DNA of 64,000 nt from an uncultured Planctomycetaceae bacterium (GTDB lineage Bacteria; Planctomycetota; Planctomycetia; Pirellulales; Thermoguttaceae), in the NCBI GenBank assembly GCA_946408825.1, contig CAMJTU010000007.1, positions 1 through 64,000 on the forward strand, in the 5' to 3' direction. The position numbers and the translations under genes were made by a program. The notes beneath the pieces are model-generated. The model was not told the DNA's origin and did not search any database. It saw only the letters and a program-made list of their open reading frames with translations. Shown one piece after another: positions 18,300 to 26,956 of this stretch (position 1 is the first letter of the stretch; every line of letters begins with the position of its first letter).

Positions 18300-19327
18300 T
18301 GGGAAACTTCGCCGTCTGGAACAGAATCGGTCGTCTGAGCGGCGTCCAGTAGAATTTTCACGTCGACAGGCTGGCCTTGCCGCAATCCTTGATCAGGGTT
18401 GTCGACGACGACGCGCGTTCGGTATACAAGGTTCGTTCTAAGACTCGGCGTCTCGACCGTCTTGGGGGTAAATTCCGCTTCAGGAGAAACATAGCCGACG
18501 TGACCGCGATAGACAAAGTCGGAAGAGTCGGTCCGTATTTCGACAGGCGTCCCCGGAGCGACCTTGCCGAGGTCAGGTTCTTCGACAAAGATATAGACCC
18601 ATATGACGTCGCGAAGCGACAGCGTCGCAACGGTCTGACCGGCGCTCGCCATCGCGCCGATCTCTGCGACGCGCGTAAGGAGTATCCCGTCGTTAGGAGC
18701 GGATAGTTCGGTATCCGACGCGGCAATTTTAGCCTTCTCGAGTGCCGCCTCCGCTTGGGCGAGCGCGGCGCGCGCAGCTTCGATCTCCTCAGTTCGCGTG
18801 CCTTCTTCCAGAAGTTCGACGTTCGATTCGGCGCGTAAAAGTCGCGCTTTCGCCGCGTCGCGTTGGGAAAGAGACGCGTCGTAACCGCTCCGACTGACGG
18901 CGTTCTTGCCGACCAACTCTTGATTTCGAGCAAACTCCGCTTCCGCGAGCATGAGGGCCGCTTTATACTCTTCTACCTGCGCGCGAGCCTCGGCAAGCTC
19001 CTGCTTCCGCGGACCGTTTTTCGCCTTCTCATACGAGGCGGACGCTTGGTCGCGGGCGGCTTGAGCGACCGCGACTTCAACGTCGAACGGTTCACGATCT
19101 ATCCGCGCAAAAACCTGCCCTTGCGTCAAAAAATCTCCTTCTTCCGCCAAGATATCCGAGATTCTCCCGCCGACGCGAAAACTCATGTTAACGCGGCGAA
19201 GCTCGACGACGCCATGATAATTCAGACACGACGCGTCCACGGAAGACTTTTGGCGATTCTGATGAAAGAAGTATAACGCCGCCGCGACGACGACTGCCGC
19301 CGCAACCAAAACCGCGACTTTCTTCAC
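18296..19327 (-). CDS. ybhG: HlyD-family membrane fusion (periplasmic adaptor) protein, YbhG-like
   Basis: A 343-residue protein with an N-terminal membrane anchor (residues about 4-21), a biotinyl-lipoyl-like segment (MSFRVGGRISDILAEEGDFL, about 50-70), a coiled-coil hairpin rich in Ala, Glu and Lys (about 85-200), and the return half of the lipoyl domain plus beta-barrel (about 205-330; LSAPNDGILLTRVAEIGA). Such adaptors bridge an inner-membrane transporter to the outer membrane. It lies between the regulator and the ATPase with 4-nt overlaps on both sides. Confidence 0.88.
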   Translation of the reverse strand: MKKVAVLVAAAVVVAAALYFFHQNRQKSSVDASCLNYHGVVELRRVNMSFRVGGRISDILAEEGDFLTQGQVFARIDREPFDVEVAVAQAARDQASASYEKAKNGPRKQELAEARAQVEEYKAALMLAEAEFARNQELVGKNAVSRSGYDASLSQRDAAKARLLRAESNVELLEEGTRTEEIEAARAALAQAEAALEKAKIAASDTELSAPNDGILLTRVAEIGAMASAGQTVATLSLRDVIWVYIFVEEPDLGKVAPGTPVEIRTDSSDFVYRGHVGYVSPEAEFTPKTVETPSLRTNLVYRTRVVVDNPDQGLRQGQPVDVKILLDAAQTTDSVPDGEVSQ

Positions 19328-19974
19328 GCTCTCGCTCCTTCGCTTGATTCTATGAGGGATTTCAGGACGTCTTTAAGATTGCGTTCGCCCTGCGCCATTC
19401 GTTCGCGCACGCCGTCGCCGCCCACAGCTTGTTCTAAGAGCAACCCACGAAAATAACGAACAAAGAGGAACGTCATCTCCTCGTCGCTAAGTTTAAATTC
19501 CAACCGATGTTTTTTACGGAGCTGACAAAACAACGATTTAATCGGCGTGTTCGTCTTCTCTTCAACGGCGTAAAGAATATCAGAACGCAATCGCGCAAAA
19601 ACGTCGCTTTCGACAAGCGCGACGCGCATAAGCCGGAACGGCGCGTTATTCGCAACCGTTTCAATTATTTTTGACAGGTCGTCTTCGACCGTCGCGCCCG
19701 TAAGCTCCGCCGAACGAAGCCGTTCATAAACTTCGTTCATATGGACGCTCAAAATGCCCAAGAAGAGTTCTTCTTTATTGCCAAACCATTTGTAAACGGT
19801 CGTTAGCGAACCGCCCGAACTCGCGACAATATCGGCAAGCGTCACGTTCGCGTACCCTCTTTCTTCAAAGAGACGCGCGGCGCATTTAATAATTTTAAGC
19901 CGTCTCGCCCTACCCTTCTCGGTCGGCGGAATTTTAAGCCTCTGTCCGGCAAACGTTGTTTTGTCGTCGCTCAT
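19324..19974 (-). CDS. TetR/AcrR-family repressor of the efflux operon
   Basis: A 216-residue protein beginning at ATG 19974 with AAGGAGA just upstream. The N-terminal DNA-binding domain (residues about 25-70) contains LFEERGYANVTLADIV and the recognition-helix region GSLTTVYKWFGNKEELF, typical of TetR. The C-terminal ligand-binding half is all-helical and not assignable. It is the first gene of the efflux operon, in the position of CecR upstream of ybhGFSR in E. coli (223 residues). A 19-bp palindrome over the promoter -10 region is the likely operator, which would make the operon autoregulated. Confidence 0.88.
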   Translation of the reverse strand: MSDDKTTFAGQRLKIPPTEKGRARRLKIIKCAARLFEERGYANVTLADIVASSGGSLTTVYKWFGNKEELFLGILSVHMNEVYERLRSAELTGATVEDDLSKIIETVANNAPFRLMRVALVESDVFARLRSDILYAVEEKTNTPIKSLFCQLRKKHRLEFKLSDEEMTFLFVRYFRGLLLEQAVGGDGVRERMAQGERNLKDVLKSLIESSEGARA

Positions 19975-19987
19975 AACGTCTCCTTGT

Positions 19988-20006
19988 GTAATGTATATTA
20001 CATTAC
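19988..20006. promoter_or_regulatory. Palindromic operator for the TetR-family repressor
   Basis: GTAATGTA-TAT-TACATTAC: perfect 8-bp arms around a 3-nt centre. It lies 14 nt upstream of the regulator start codon and covers the -10 box, so binding would block transcription of the whole operon. Confidence 0.75.
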
Positions 20007-20023
20007 TTATTCCGGTTTGTCAA
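19995..20023 (-). promoter_or_regulatory. Promoter of the TetR-efflux operon
   Basis: On the minus strand, a perfect -35 TTGACA (20023-20018), a 17-nt spacer, and TAATAT as -10 (20000-19995), which lies inside the operator palindrome. Confidence 0.75.
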
Positions 20024-20024
20024 T

Positions 20025-20051
20025 AGGGCGTGGAGGAACGCCCCACGCCCT
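20025..20051. repeat. Inverted repeat, possible terminator of the esterase genes
   Basis: AGGGCGTGG and CCACGCCCT form a perfect 9-bp GC-rich stem with a 9-nt loop, immediately before the -35 box of the efflux operon and downstream of the esterase gene ending at 20082. There is no T tract, so it is either a weak terminator insulating the efflux promoter or a regulatory hairpin. Confidence 0.45.
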
Positions 20052-20081
20052 ACGCGCCGACGGTTTAACGAACTTCGTTGT

Positions 20082-21620
20082 TCATTTCGGGAGAGATTTC
20101 GAAAGGAACCAGTCGTACAGTTCGGGATTATCGTACGTCATGTCCCAACAGTTGTGACCGACGCCGGGATAAACGGTGAATTTGACGTCCTCGTTGCCGT
20201 TCGCTTTAACGGCGTCGACGCACGCCTGATCGCGTTCAAGGCTGACGACGGGGTCGTCTCCTCCGTGGAACGCCCAGATCGGCATTTTAACCGTCGCCGC
20301 GGCGTCCGGAGACGAGAGATGACCGCACAAGGGCGCGACGGCGGCGATTTTCCCTTCGCCCAGCGCGGCGCATCCCCAAGAGCCGACGCCGCCCATGGAC
20401 AACCCGGTCACGTAAACGCGAGAACGATCGATCGGATATTTCTTGCAAACCTCGTCGATGAGGAGAAGAAGTTGCTTCGCCGACCACCCGACGCCTTGAT
20501 TACACTGCGGCGAAACTGTAAAGAACTTCCACGTCTTGGAACGTTCCGGATCGGCGCAGAACTTCGGCGGACCGTACTGTTTGAGAACCTCAAGATTATC
20601 GCCGCATTCCCCGCCGCCGTGCAAGAAGAGGAGAAGCGGATAGCCGTCCTCCGTCTTAGCGGAATCGTCGCTGGGTTCGAAGAACCAGAATTTGACGACC
20701 TGTTTTCTCTCGGGGTCAAGACGGTCGTCGCCGCGGAACGCGTTCCCTGCCTTCGCGGGCAACTTTGCCGACGCGGCGAGTTGTTTGCCGGGAACCGGCT
20801 TGGGGCTTTCGATTGTCGGAGGAAGCCGTTTCGAAAGAAGCCAATCGTAAATAATGGGGTTGGCGTAGGTGCGGGTCCAACTGTCGTGATTGACGCCGGG
20901 ATAGACGGTGAAGATCACTTCGGGATTGCCGGCTTCTCTGACGGCCTCGACGATCGCGCGTCCGCTGTTGATATTGACGGCGGGGTCGGCGTCGCCGTGG
21001 AACGCCCAAACGGGCATGGTAATCGTCGCGGCTCTTTCGGGAGCATACCAGCCGCAAATCGGGACGATCGCCGCAATTTTATCGGCCGCGAGGGACGCGA
21101 CGCTCCATGTCCCAAATCCGCCCATCGATAATCCGGTCACGTAAATACGAGATCGATCGACGGGATACGACTCGCAAACGCGATCAATGAGTTCAATCAA
21201 TTGGAGAGGCGACCAGAATCGATTGGGCTTACACTGCGGCGAAACCGTCATGAACTTCCACGACTTGGCGATTTCGGGGTTCGCGCATAGCTTCGCCGGA
21301 CCGTGATTTTTCACGACGTTCGGATCGTCGCCGCGTTCGCCCGCGCCATGGAGGAAGAGCATCAGCGGGAAACCGTCGTCTGATTTCGCGGACTCGTCGC
21401 TCGGAAGGAAGAACCAGAAATCCATCGTTTCCGTTTGCGATTCGTCAAGCTTGACGTCGCCGCGCCGCGCGTCGCCTGTTTGAACGGGCAATTCGGCCTT
21501 CATAAGAATCTGTTCGCCGGGAACCGGCGCGGGATTGACGTCTTTCAACGCGTCGGCGGCGACCGCCGGAGAGACGGCGACCGCAAACGTCGTTAAAAGC
21601 GCTAGGAAAAATTTACGCAT
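20082..21620 (-). CDS. Exported esterase with two tandem alpha/beta-hydrolase domains
   Basis: A 512-residue protein; ATG 21620 has AAGGAGA upstream and is preferred over an in-frame ATG six codons earlier. A signal peptide (residues 1-20, ending AVA-AD) is followed by two homologous domains (about 25-265 and 270-510). Each carries the nucleophile elbow GLSMGG, a downstream HGDADP/HGGDDP segment for the acid, and a GVNHDSW/GVGHNCW segment for the catalytic His, so both triads look intact. LFLHGAGERGD/LFLHGGGECGD is the oxyanion region. This is the PHB-depolymerase/LpqC-like esterase group often found on polysaccharide degraders. Each domain also resembles the single-domain product of the gene immediately upstream. 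Substrates (for example acetyl or feruloyl esters) are inference. Confidence 0.88.
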   Translation of the reverse strand: MRKFFLALLTTFAVAVSPAVAADALKDVNPAPVPGEQILMKAELPVQTGDARRGDVKLDESQTETMDFWFFLPSDESAKSDDGFPLMLFLHGAGERGDDPNVVKNHGPAKLCANPEIAKSWKFMTVSPQCKPNRFWSPLQLIELIDRVCESYPVDRSRIYVTGLSMGGFGTWSVASLAADKIAAIVPICGWYAPERAATITMPVWAFHGDADPAVNINSGRAIVEAVREAGNPEVIFTVYPGVNHDSWTRTYANPIIYDWLLSKRLPPTIESPKPVPGKQLAASAKLPAKAGNAFRGDDRLDPERKQVVKFWFFEPSDDSAKTEDGYPLLLFLHGGGECGDNLEVLKQYGPPKFCADPERSKTWKFFTVSPQCNQGVGWSAKQLLLLIDEVCKKYPIDRSRVYVTGLSMGGVGSWGCAALGEGKIAAVAPLCGHLSSPDAAATVKMPIWAFHGGDDPVVSLERDQACVDAVKANGNEDVKFTVYPGVGHNCWDMTYDNPELYDWFLSKSLPK

Positions 21621-21646
21621 GATCGTCTCCTTGTGCATCGTCGACT

Positions 21647-22489
21647 TTACTTGTCGAGTTTATGGGAAAGCAGCCAGTCGTATAACGCCGGATTGGCGTA
21701 GGTTCGGGTCCAGATATCGTGATTCGCGCCGGGATAGGTCGTGAATTTCACCTCGTTGTTCCCTGCGGCGCGAACTGCGTCGACAAGGTTGCGCGAATAT
21801 TCATATTTAACGGCGCCGTCCGCCGTTCCATGGAACGCCCAAATCGGCGTCTTGGTCATTTTTTCCGCGAATTCAAGAGGATAGCCGCCGCAGAGGGGAG
21901 CCGCCGCCGCTACGAGATCGGGCGAGTCCGCGACTACTCCCCACGTTCCAAACCCGCCCATCGAAAGACCGGTCACATAGATTCGGGAACGGTCGACGGG
22001 GTATTTTTCGCAAATTAGTTCGATCAAACTCCGAAGTTGACGAGGCGACCAGAATCGCGCGCCTTTAACCTGAGGCGAAACCGTGATAAAACGCCACGTT
22101 TTCGCCTGTTCAGGATTGTCGCAGAACTTGGGCGGGCCATGCGTCTTGACCGCCTCGATATTGTCGCCGCGTTCTCCCGCGCCATGCAGGAAGAGAAGGA
22201 GCGGAAACCCGTCGTCTGTCTTGGCAGACTCGTCTGTCGGCAGGAAAAGGAGATACTTAACAATTTCCGTTTTCGTCTCGTCGACGGGGTTGGCGCCGCC
22301 AAGCGGCATAGCGTCGCCGCCAGTCCATTCTCCGCCGAGCGCCAAGGGCAGAACCGCCTCTTGAACAACCTGAACGCCGGGCTTCGGCTCGTTATTCTTC
22401 ACCTGCGTTTCCTCCGCGATCGCCGCCGCGTTTGCGACGACAAAGAGCGCCGTCGCGGCAAATAACGACCGAATCGTCAAACTTTTCAT
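21647..22489 (-). CDS. Exported single-domain esterase, paralogue of the neighbouring two-domain enzyme
   Basis: A 280-residue protein with AGAGGAAG before the ATG and a signal peptide (residues 1-25, AAAIAEE). It has the same motifs as both domains of the next gene: LFLHGAGERGD, GLSMGGFGTWG (nucleophile Ser), WAFHGTADGAV (acid) and PGANHDIWTRTYANP (His). The two genes are 26 nt apart and probably co-transcribed. The first domain of the downstream protein is the closer relative (shared IWTRTYANP/SWTRTYANP stretch), which suggests stepwise tandem duplication. Confidence 0.88.
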   Translation of the reverse strand: MKSLTIRSLFAATALFVVANAAAIAEETQVKNNEPKPGVQVVQEAVLPLALGGEWTGGDAMPLGGANPVDETKTEIVKYLLFLPTDESAKTDDGFPLLLFLHGAGERGDNIEAVKTHGPPKFCDNPEQAKTWRFITVSPQVKGARFWSPRQLRSLIELICEKYPVDRSRIYVTGLSMGGFGTWGVVADSPDLVAAAAPLCGGYPLEFAEKMTKTPIWAFHGTADGAVKYEYSRNLVDAVRAAGNNEVKFTTYPGANHDIWTRTYANPALYDWLLSHKLDK

Positions 22490-22675
22490 TAAAACTTCCT
22501 CTGTATGACGCGTTTTTCGTATTTCGTATAGTTACCCTTTTTGCGTTTCTTCACTCCTTTGATACGGAACGGAGTTTTCAAAGAAGAGAAAAACCGCTAC
22601 CGTCAATTTTTACAACATACTTCGGGTGGACGTCAACTCTTTTCTAAAATCAGGACAAAGATTTTTCATCTTTTA

Positions 22676-22705
22676 TTAAGACGAGTTTGAACTTCAGCGT
22701 ATAAT
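22676..22705 (+). promoter_or_regulatory. Putative promoter of the LRR protein gene
   Basis: A perfect -10 TATAAT (22700-22705) with a weak -35 TTAAGA (22676-22681) at 18-nt spacing, about 60 nt before the ATG. Confidence 0.45.
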
Positions 22706-22763
22706 AAAGCAAAGTCTATGTGCGAGTCGTCTCGCTGAAAAACGCCGTTTGGAGAATATCGTT

Positions 22764-24596
22764 ATGGCAGTCAAAATGTATTTTGTCAGGGGATTTGTCT
22801 TCTTCGTTGCGCTAGCGATTATCGGGTCGGCGCCGCTCTTTGCTCAGTCTGTCGCAACATTCGAGGACGAGACTGCCGCGCCTGCGACTAACGTTGACGG
22901 AAAACTTATACGCGTTGCGAATAGAACAATCCTTGCCGCTGGCCTGCCAAGCGTCGCCGCCTCGACGAAATCCCTATCGATTCCCGCCGTCGTCGACGAA
23001 ATCGCAGACTCGGCCTTCGACGAGTTCATAAACCTTGAGTCCGTCTACTTGGAGAACGGCGTTAAAAAAATCGGCGCCGCCGCGTTCTCAAAATGCGCCA
23101 ATCTCAAAGACGTTTACATTTCCGAAAGCGTCGAATCGATCGCCGACGACGCTATTCCGGAAACGGCGTCAATCTCCGGCGTGAGCGGATCATATGCGCA
23201 AAAATGGGCCTCGGAGCGCAAGATCGCTTTTCAAGAGTTTTCTCCAGCCGACTTAAAGAAAGCGTTTCCAGCAACGCCGGACGAAACCCCCGGCGCGATT
23301 CTTTTCTCACGCGACAAAACAGAAATCGAAATTCTTCGAGCGACTGGACTAAAGCGTCTCGCCGGCCAGGTCGTTATACCGGAGAAAATCGGCGGTTCCG
23401 CCGTCGTTAAACTCGGCGACGACGCGTTTGCCGACGCCCCGAAAATGGTCGCCGTCGTACTCCCTAACGGTCTTAAAACCATCGGCGCAAGAGCCTTTGC
23501 GGGATGTCGAGCGCTTACGTCGGCCGCGCTGCCGTCAAGCGTGGAAACAATCGGCGCCGGAGCTTTCTGTCGATGTTACGCTCTTAAATCGCTTCAATTG
23601 CCGACGGGAATTAAAACGATCGAAAACGAAACGTTCCAAGGATGCGTTAATCTAACGTCGCTCAAACTGTCCGACCAACTGACGTCGATCGGCGTCAGAG
23701 CGTTTTACGATTGCGCGGCGCTCCCGGCGCTTCAACTCCCGGAAAATCTTAAGACAATCGCCGACGCGGCGTTTGGACATTGTTACGCGCTCTCCTCGTT
23801 GAAACTTCCCGACGCGCTTGAAACGCTCGGGAGTCGCTCTTTCGCCTCGAACATCTGTCTTGTCGTCACGCCTAAAAGTTCCGCCGAAGCGCAGGCAGTC
23901 AAAGGAAATTACAAGTATGCGACGGGCGTCTTTGAAGTCGACGACGATCCGGGAATCCGCTGTGTTTTCTGGCGCGAAACGCCGAAGGGAATCGAAATCA
24001 ACGGCGTTGAGACGACGGAAAAGTTCGACGGAACTTTAACGCCGCCCACGACAATTTCCAACCTCCCCGTCGTCAGCGTCGGCGACAGCGCGTTCGTTGA
24101 AAACACGTCGCTCAAAGAAATCACGTTGCCGCCAACCGTAAGAACAATCGGCGCGGCGGCGTTCAAAGGATGTTCCGAACTCGCTTCCATTCGATTGTCT
24201 CGAGATTTACGCTCGATAGGAAAAGAAGCGTTTGCGGACTGCCAGCTTCTGGAAACGCCTGAATTTCCTGACGACATGGAATGGATCGGTCCAAAAGCGT
24301 TTGCCAACTGCGGACAATTTGACGAAATTCGTCTGCCCTATAAATTGAATCTCATCGGCGAAGAAGCGTTTTGGAGCTGCGATAATCTTGCGCGGGTCGC
24401 GTTCCCTTATAATCTGAAAGTCATTGGCGCGCGCGCTTTCGCATACTGCGATAAACTTAAGGAAGTTGAACTCCTCGGCGGCGTCGTCTCCGTTGGTCCC
24501 GAAGCGTTCCCGACGACTATTCGTCTAAAAGGACTCGCGGGAGGCGCCGTTGAAAAATGGGCCAAGGAAAACAACGCACATTTCGAAGCGTTTTGA
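22764..24596 (+). CDS. Exported BspA-type leucine-rich repeat protein
   Basis: A 610-residue protein from ATG 22764, preceded by TTTGGAGAATATC. The signal peptide is at residues about 1-28 (ending LFAQS). The body contains repeats of about 23 residues of the form IGxxAFxxCxxLxxLxLPxxLKTI (for example GARAFAGCRALTSAALPSS and GVRAFYDCAALPALQLPEN), which define the BspA/LRR_5 family. Repeats occupy residues about 70-140, 200-380 and 430-590, interrupted by non-repeat linkers (for example FSRDKTEIEILRATG, WRETPKGIEINGVET) that probably start new repeat blocks. The family is linked to surface attachment and protein binding; the role here is inferred. No membrane anchor is visible. Confidence 0.9.
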   Translation: MAVKMYFVRGFVFFVALAIIGSAPLFAQSVATFEDETAAPATNVDGKLIRVANRTILAAGLPSVAASTKSLSIPAVVDEIADSAFDEFINLESVYLENGVKKIGAAAFSKCANLKDVYISESVESIADDAIPETASISGVSGSYAQKWASERKIAFQEFSPADLKKAFPATPDETPGAILFSRDKTEIEILRATGLKRLAGQVVIPEKIGGSAVVKLGDDAFADAPKMVAVVLPNGLKTIGARAFAGCRALTSAALPSSVETIGAGAFCRCYALKSLQLPTGIKTIENETFQGCVNLTSLKLSDQLTSIGVRAFYDCAALPALQLPENLKTIADAAFGHCYALSSLKLPDALETLGSRSFASNICLVVTPKSSAEAQAVKGNYKYATGVFEVDDDPGIRCVFWRETPKGIEINGVETTEKFDGTLTPPTTISNLPVVSVGDSAFVENTSLKEITLPPTVRTIGAAAFKGCSELASIRLSRDLRSIGKEAFADCQLLETPEFPDDMEWIGPKAFANCGQFDEIRLPYKLNLIGEEAFWSCDNLARVAFPYNLKVIGARAFAYCDKLKEVELLGGVVSVGPEAFPTTIRLKGLAGGAVEKWAKENNAHFEAF

Positions 24597-24683
24597 TAGC
24601 GATCGAATTGCGCGCACTTCGACGGCTTTAAAAAAGGGGCCGTTCTGCTCGACGTTTCTTCTTCTTTCAAACGTAGGACTCTA

Positions 24684-24721
24684 CCAAAGCGCCCCGCTCC
24701 AATCAGAACGAGGCGCTTTGG
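24684..24721. terminator. Terminator-like hairpin between convergent genes
   Basis: CCAAAGCGCC and GGCGCTTTGG form a perfect 10-bp stem, extended by partial pairing inwards. It lies between the 3' ends of the LRR gene and the beta-helix gene. There is little T tract on either strand. Confidence 0.55.
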
Positions 24722-24743
24722 TATTAACGTCGATGAAGCGCGA

Positions 24744-26840
24744 TTACCTCAACAGCGCGGGAACGCCTTGAATGGAGAAAATATAATCTTCAAGAACTCC
24801 GACGCTAGGTCTGTCAAACTGGATCGTCCAGAATCCGCTTTTAGGAGCCGTCGGCGCGCCGGAGTCGTCTAGCGGCGACGTCCACGAGGCGAGGAGTTCG
24901 ACGTCGTCAAGACGCGCGACCTCGACGCCGTCAGGATCGAAAAGCGTCGCCGAAACGCGTTCCGTCGCGCTGCCGACGACGCGGAGCGCTAAATCCTTTG
25001 CGGTTTTCGGAACGTAGAACTCAAAACGCCCCGTAGAACTGAAGACGTCGAGTTTCGGAGCCGCCGCCGTCAGAACGGGCGCGGAGGAGGATTCGAGCTC
25101 AACCGTACTCGCGCCGAAGTCGACATAGACGCGACTCCACCCCTTTGTTTTCGGTTCAAACGCAATTTTCAACGGTTCGTCGACGGCAAGAGCGGGATCG
25201 AATTTTTGTTCGGCGCCGTCCGGTTCCGTAATCGTAACGTCGACGGGTTTCGGTTCATAAGAACCAATCTTCCTCTGTCGAAAAGCAAGCTCCGTCTTTT
25301 CGCCCGGCGTCGCAAAGACGTAATACGTCGCGTCGCCTCGAGCTCGGAACGGTTTTGCGGCAGGTTTCGGATGGTCGCGCCATGCGGCGGCAACCTCGTC
25401 GGACGTCGCTTGTTCCGACTCGGCGTTGAGATTGGCGAGATTCCAAAGGGGGACGCGCCGCGCGTATAGAAACGGGAAAAGGGTCGCGAGCGTCTCATCG
25501 TTAAGAACGGTCTCGACGCGCGACGTAGAATCAAGCGCCGAACTCGAAATGATCGAACCGGAAACTTTGGCAAAGCCGACGCCGTCGGCGGACGCGTCGC
25601 GTAGCGCAAAGAGCGGTTTCGTCGCGTCGGGCGTCGCCCCGTCGACAATCGTCACGTCTTTAAACGTCGTTCCGCCGTTCGCCTCGTCGTCGGCTCCGGT
25701 CGCGATTAGCGAAATTCCAGACGACGCGGTCGTTTTTGTCCATTCGTCGATTCCCTTCGGCAGGCCGTCGTGAGAACTTACGCCCTTATACCGCCGATCA
25801 TACCCCAACGCCCTGTCCGCGTTCGGCGTTACGAGAAGGACGTTCTCAAAGCGCAGCGGCGCGCCGTCAGCCCACTTGCTTCGAACAGCGATTCCCGTTC
25901 GATTTCCATAGAAACGCGTATTGCGAACAATCATCTCGCCCGTCTGACGCATGTCTTCGCCGTTGGCGACCGTTAATCCGAAGCCCATCCCCGCGTTGCG
26001 GACGGAGTCGCAGTCCTCGATGACAAACGAAAGTTCATGGCCACGGGAGCGCATCTGCGGAAGATAGAACGTTATTCCGTCGCCCGCGTTGTTAATCGCG
26101 ACGACGCGGCGCATCACGACGTTCGTAATCTGTTCGTTCGCGCCGTTGGGTTCAAAGTCAATTCCCGCGGCGGGCGGCGTACCGTTCGTATCGCGAAGAA
26201 CGCAGTCTTCGATAAGGAGCCCGTCGACGTTAATCACGCTGATTCCCTGTCGGTTATTCTCGACGCAATCAACGCGACGAATCGTCACGTCGCGGCACGG
26301 GAGTTTCACAGTTCCAGACGTTCCAAGATAGATTCCGTCGCCTCCCGTCTCCGCAATTTGGAGATTCTCAATGAGAACGTGTTCGGCGCTTCTGAGCGAA
26401 ATTCCATGACGCCATTCCGATTTTCGATACGGCTCCGACCAATATTCGCGCTTGCGCATACGGAGCGTCGCGCCTTTGCCTTCGCCGCGGATCGTTAGAT
26501 TCTTTGTATTGTCGCAAGCAAGGAGAACGTCGCCAATTCCCTTAAACTCGCCCTTTTTCGCCTGAACCTCGACGCCCTCTTCCAGAATAAGTTCCAAATT
26601 GTCGCGAAGCTTCAGAGGCCGAACAATCCATGGACTCGACTGTTTGTCGATCACGACGGTCTTCGCGCCGGAATCGATCGCGCGTTGTAACGCGTCGGTC
26701 GAATCCTCCGCGTTGAAGCCGTACTCTGACGCGACGATTCGCGACCGTTCCTCCTGAGCGAGCGCGTTCCCGCCCGACAAAATCAACGCCGCAAACGTTA
26801 TCGCTACGACGAACGCCCATTCAAAACGCGTTTTTATCAT
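24744..26840 (-). CDS. Exported right-handed parallel beta-helix protein (pectate-lyase-like fold)
   Basis: A 698-residue protein with AAGGAAA before the ATG and a signal peptide (residues about 1-29, ending ALAQEE). Residues about 35-75 (EYGFNAEDSTDALQRAIDSG, then TVVIDKQSSPWIV) match the start of the Pectate_lyase_3/GH28-like helix: a substrate or phage-tail-type fold in which a calculated index of residues is exposed. Residues about 110-420 contain repeated short strands (LTIRGEGKGATLR, VLIENLQIAET, VTIRRVDCVENNRQGISVINVD), consistent with parallel beta-helix coils. The C-terminal 180 residues form beta-rich modules. It may be a polysaccharide lyase, hydrolase or epimerase; catalytic residues are not identifiable, so the activity is open. 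Confidence 0.85.
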   Translation of the reverse strand: MIKTRFEWAFVVAITFAALILSGGNALAQEERSRIVASEYGFNAEDSTDALQRAIDSGAKTVVIDKQSSPWIVRPLKLRDNLELILEEGVEVQAKKGEFKGIGDVLLACDNTKNLTIRGEGKGATLRMRKREYWSEPYRKSEWRHGISLRSAEHVLIENLQIAETGGDGIYLGTSGTVKLPCRDVTIRRVDCVENNRQGISVINVDGLLIEDCVLRDTNGTPPAAGIDFEPNGANEQITNVVMRRVVAINNAGDGITFYLPQMRSRGHELSFVIEDCDSVRNAGMGFGLTVANGEDMRQTGEMIVRNTRFYGNRTGIAVRSKWADGAPLRFENVLLVTPNADRALGYDRRYKGVSSHDGLPKGIDEWTKTTASSGISLIATGADDEANGGTTFKDVTIVDGATPDATKPLFALRDASADGVGFAKVSGSIISSSALDSTSRVETVLNDETLATLFPFLYARRVPLWNLANLNAESEQATSDEVAAAWRDHPKPAAKPFRARGDATYYVFATPGEKTELAFRQRKIGSYEPKPVDVTITEPDGAEQKFDPALAVDEPLKIAFEPKTKGWSRVYVDFGASTVELESSSAPVLTAAAPKLDVFSSTGRFEFYVPKTAKDLALRVVGSATERVSATLFDPDGVEVARLDDVELLASWTSPLDDSGAPTAPKSGFWTIQFDRPSVGVLEDYIFSIQGVPALLR

Positions 26841-26883
26841 TTGTTATTTCCTTTTTACGTCAATCCTTCGGCGAATTAAGCTG

Positions 26884-26922
26884 AAGAACGCGGCTCCGAG
26901 ACGTTTTCGGAACCGCGTTCTT
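26884..26922 (-). terminator. Rho-independent terminator after the MFS gene
   Basis: AAGAACGCGG and CCGCGTTCTT form a 10-bp stem, extended by TCCGA/TCGGA inside, 35 nt beyond the stop codon of the MFS gene (minus strand). Confidence 0.7.
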
Positions 26923-26956
26923 TACGACGTTCGACGTCTAAGAGGCGCGACGAAAA

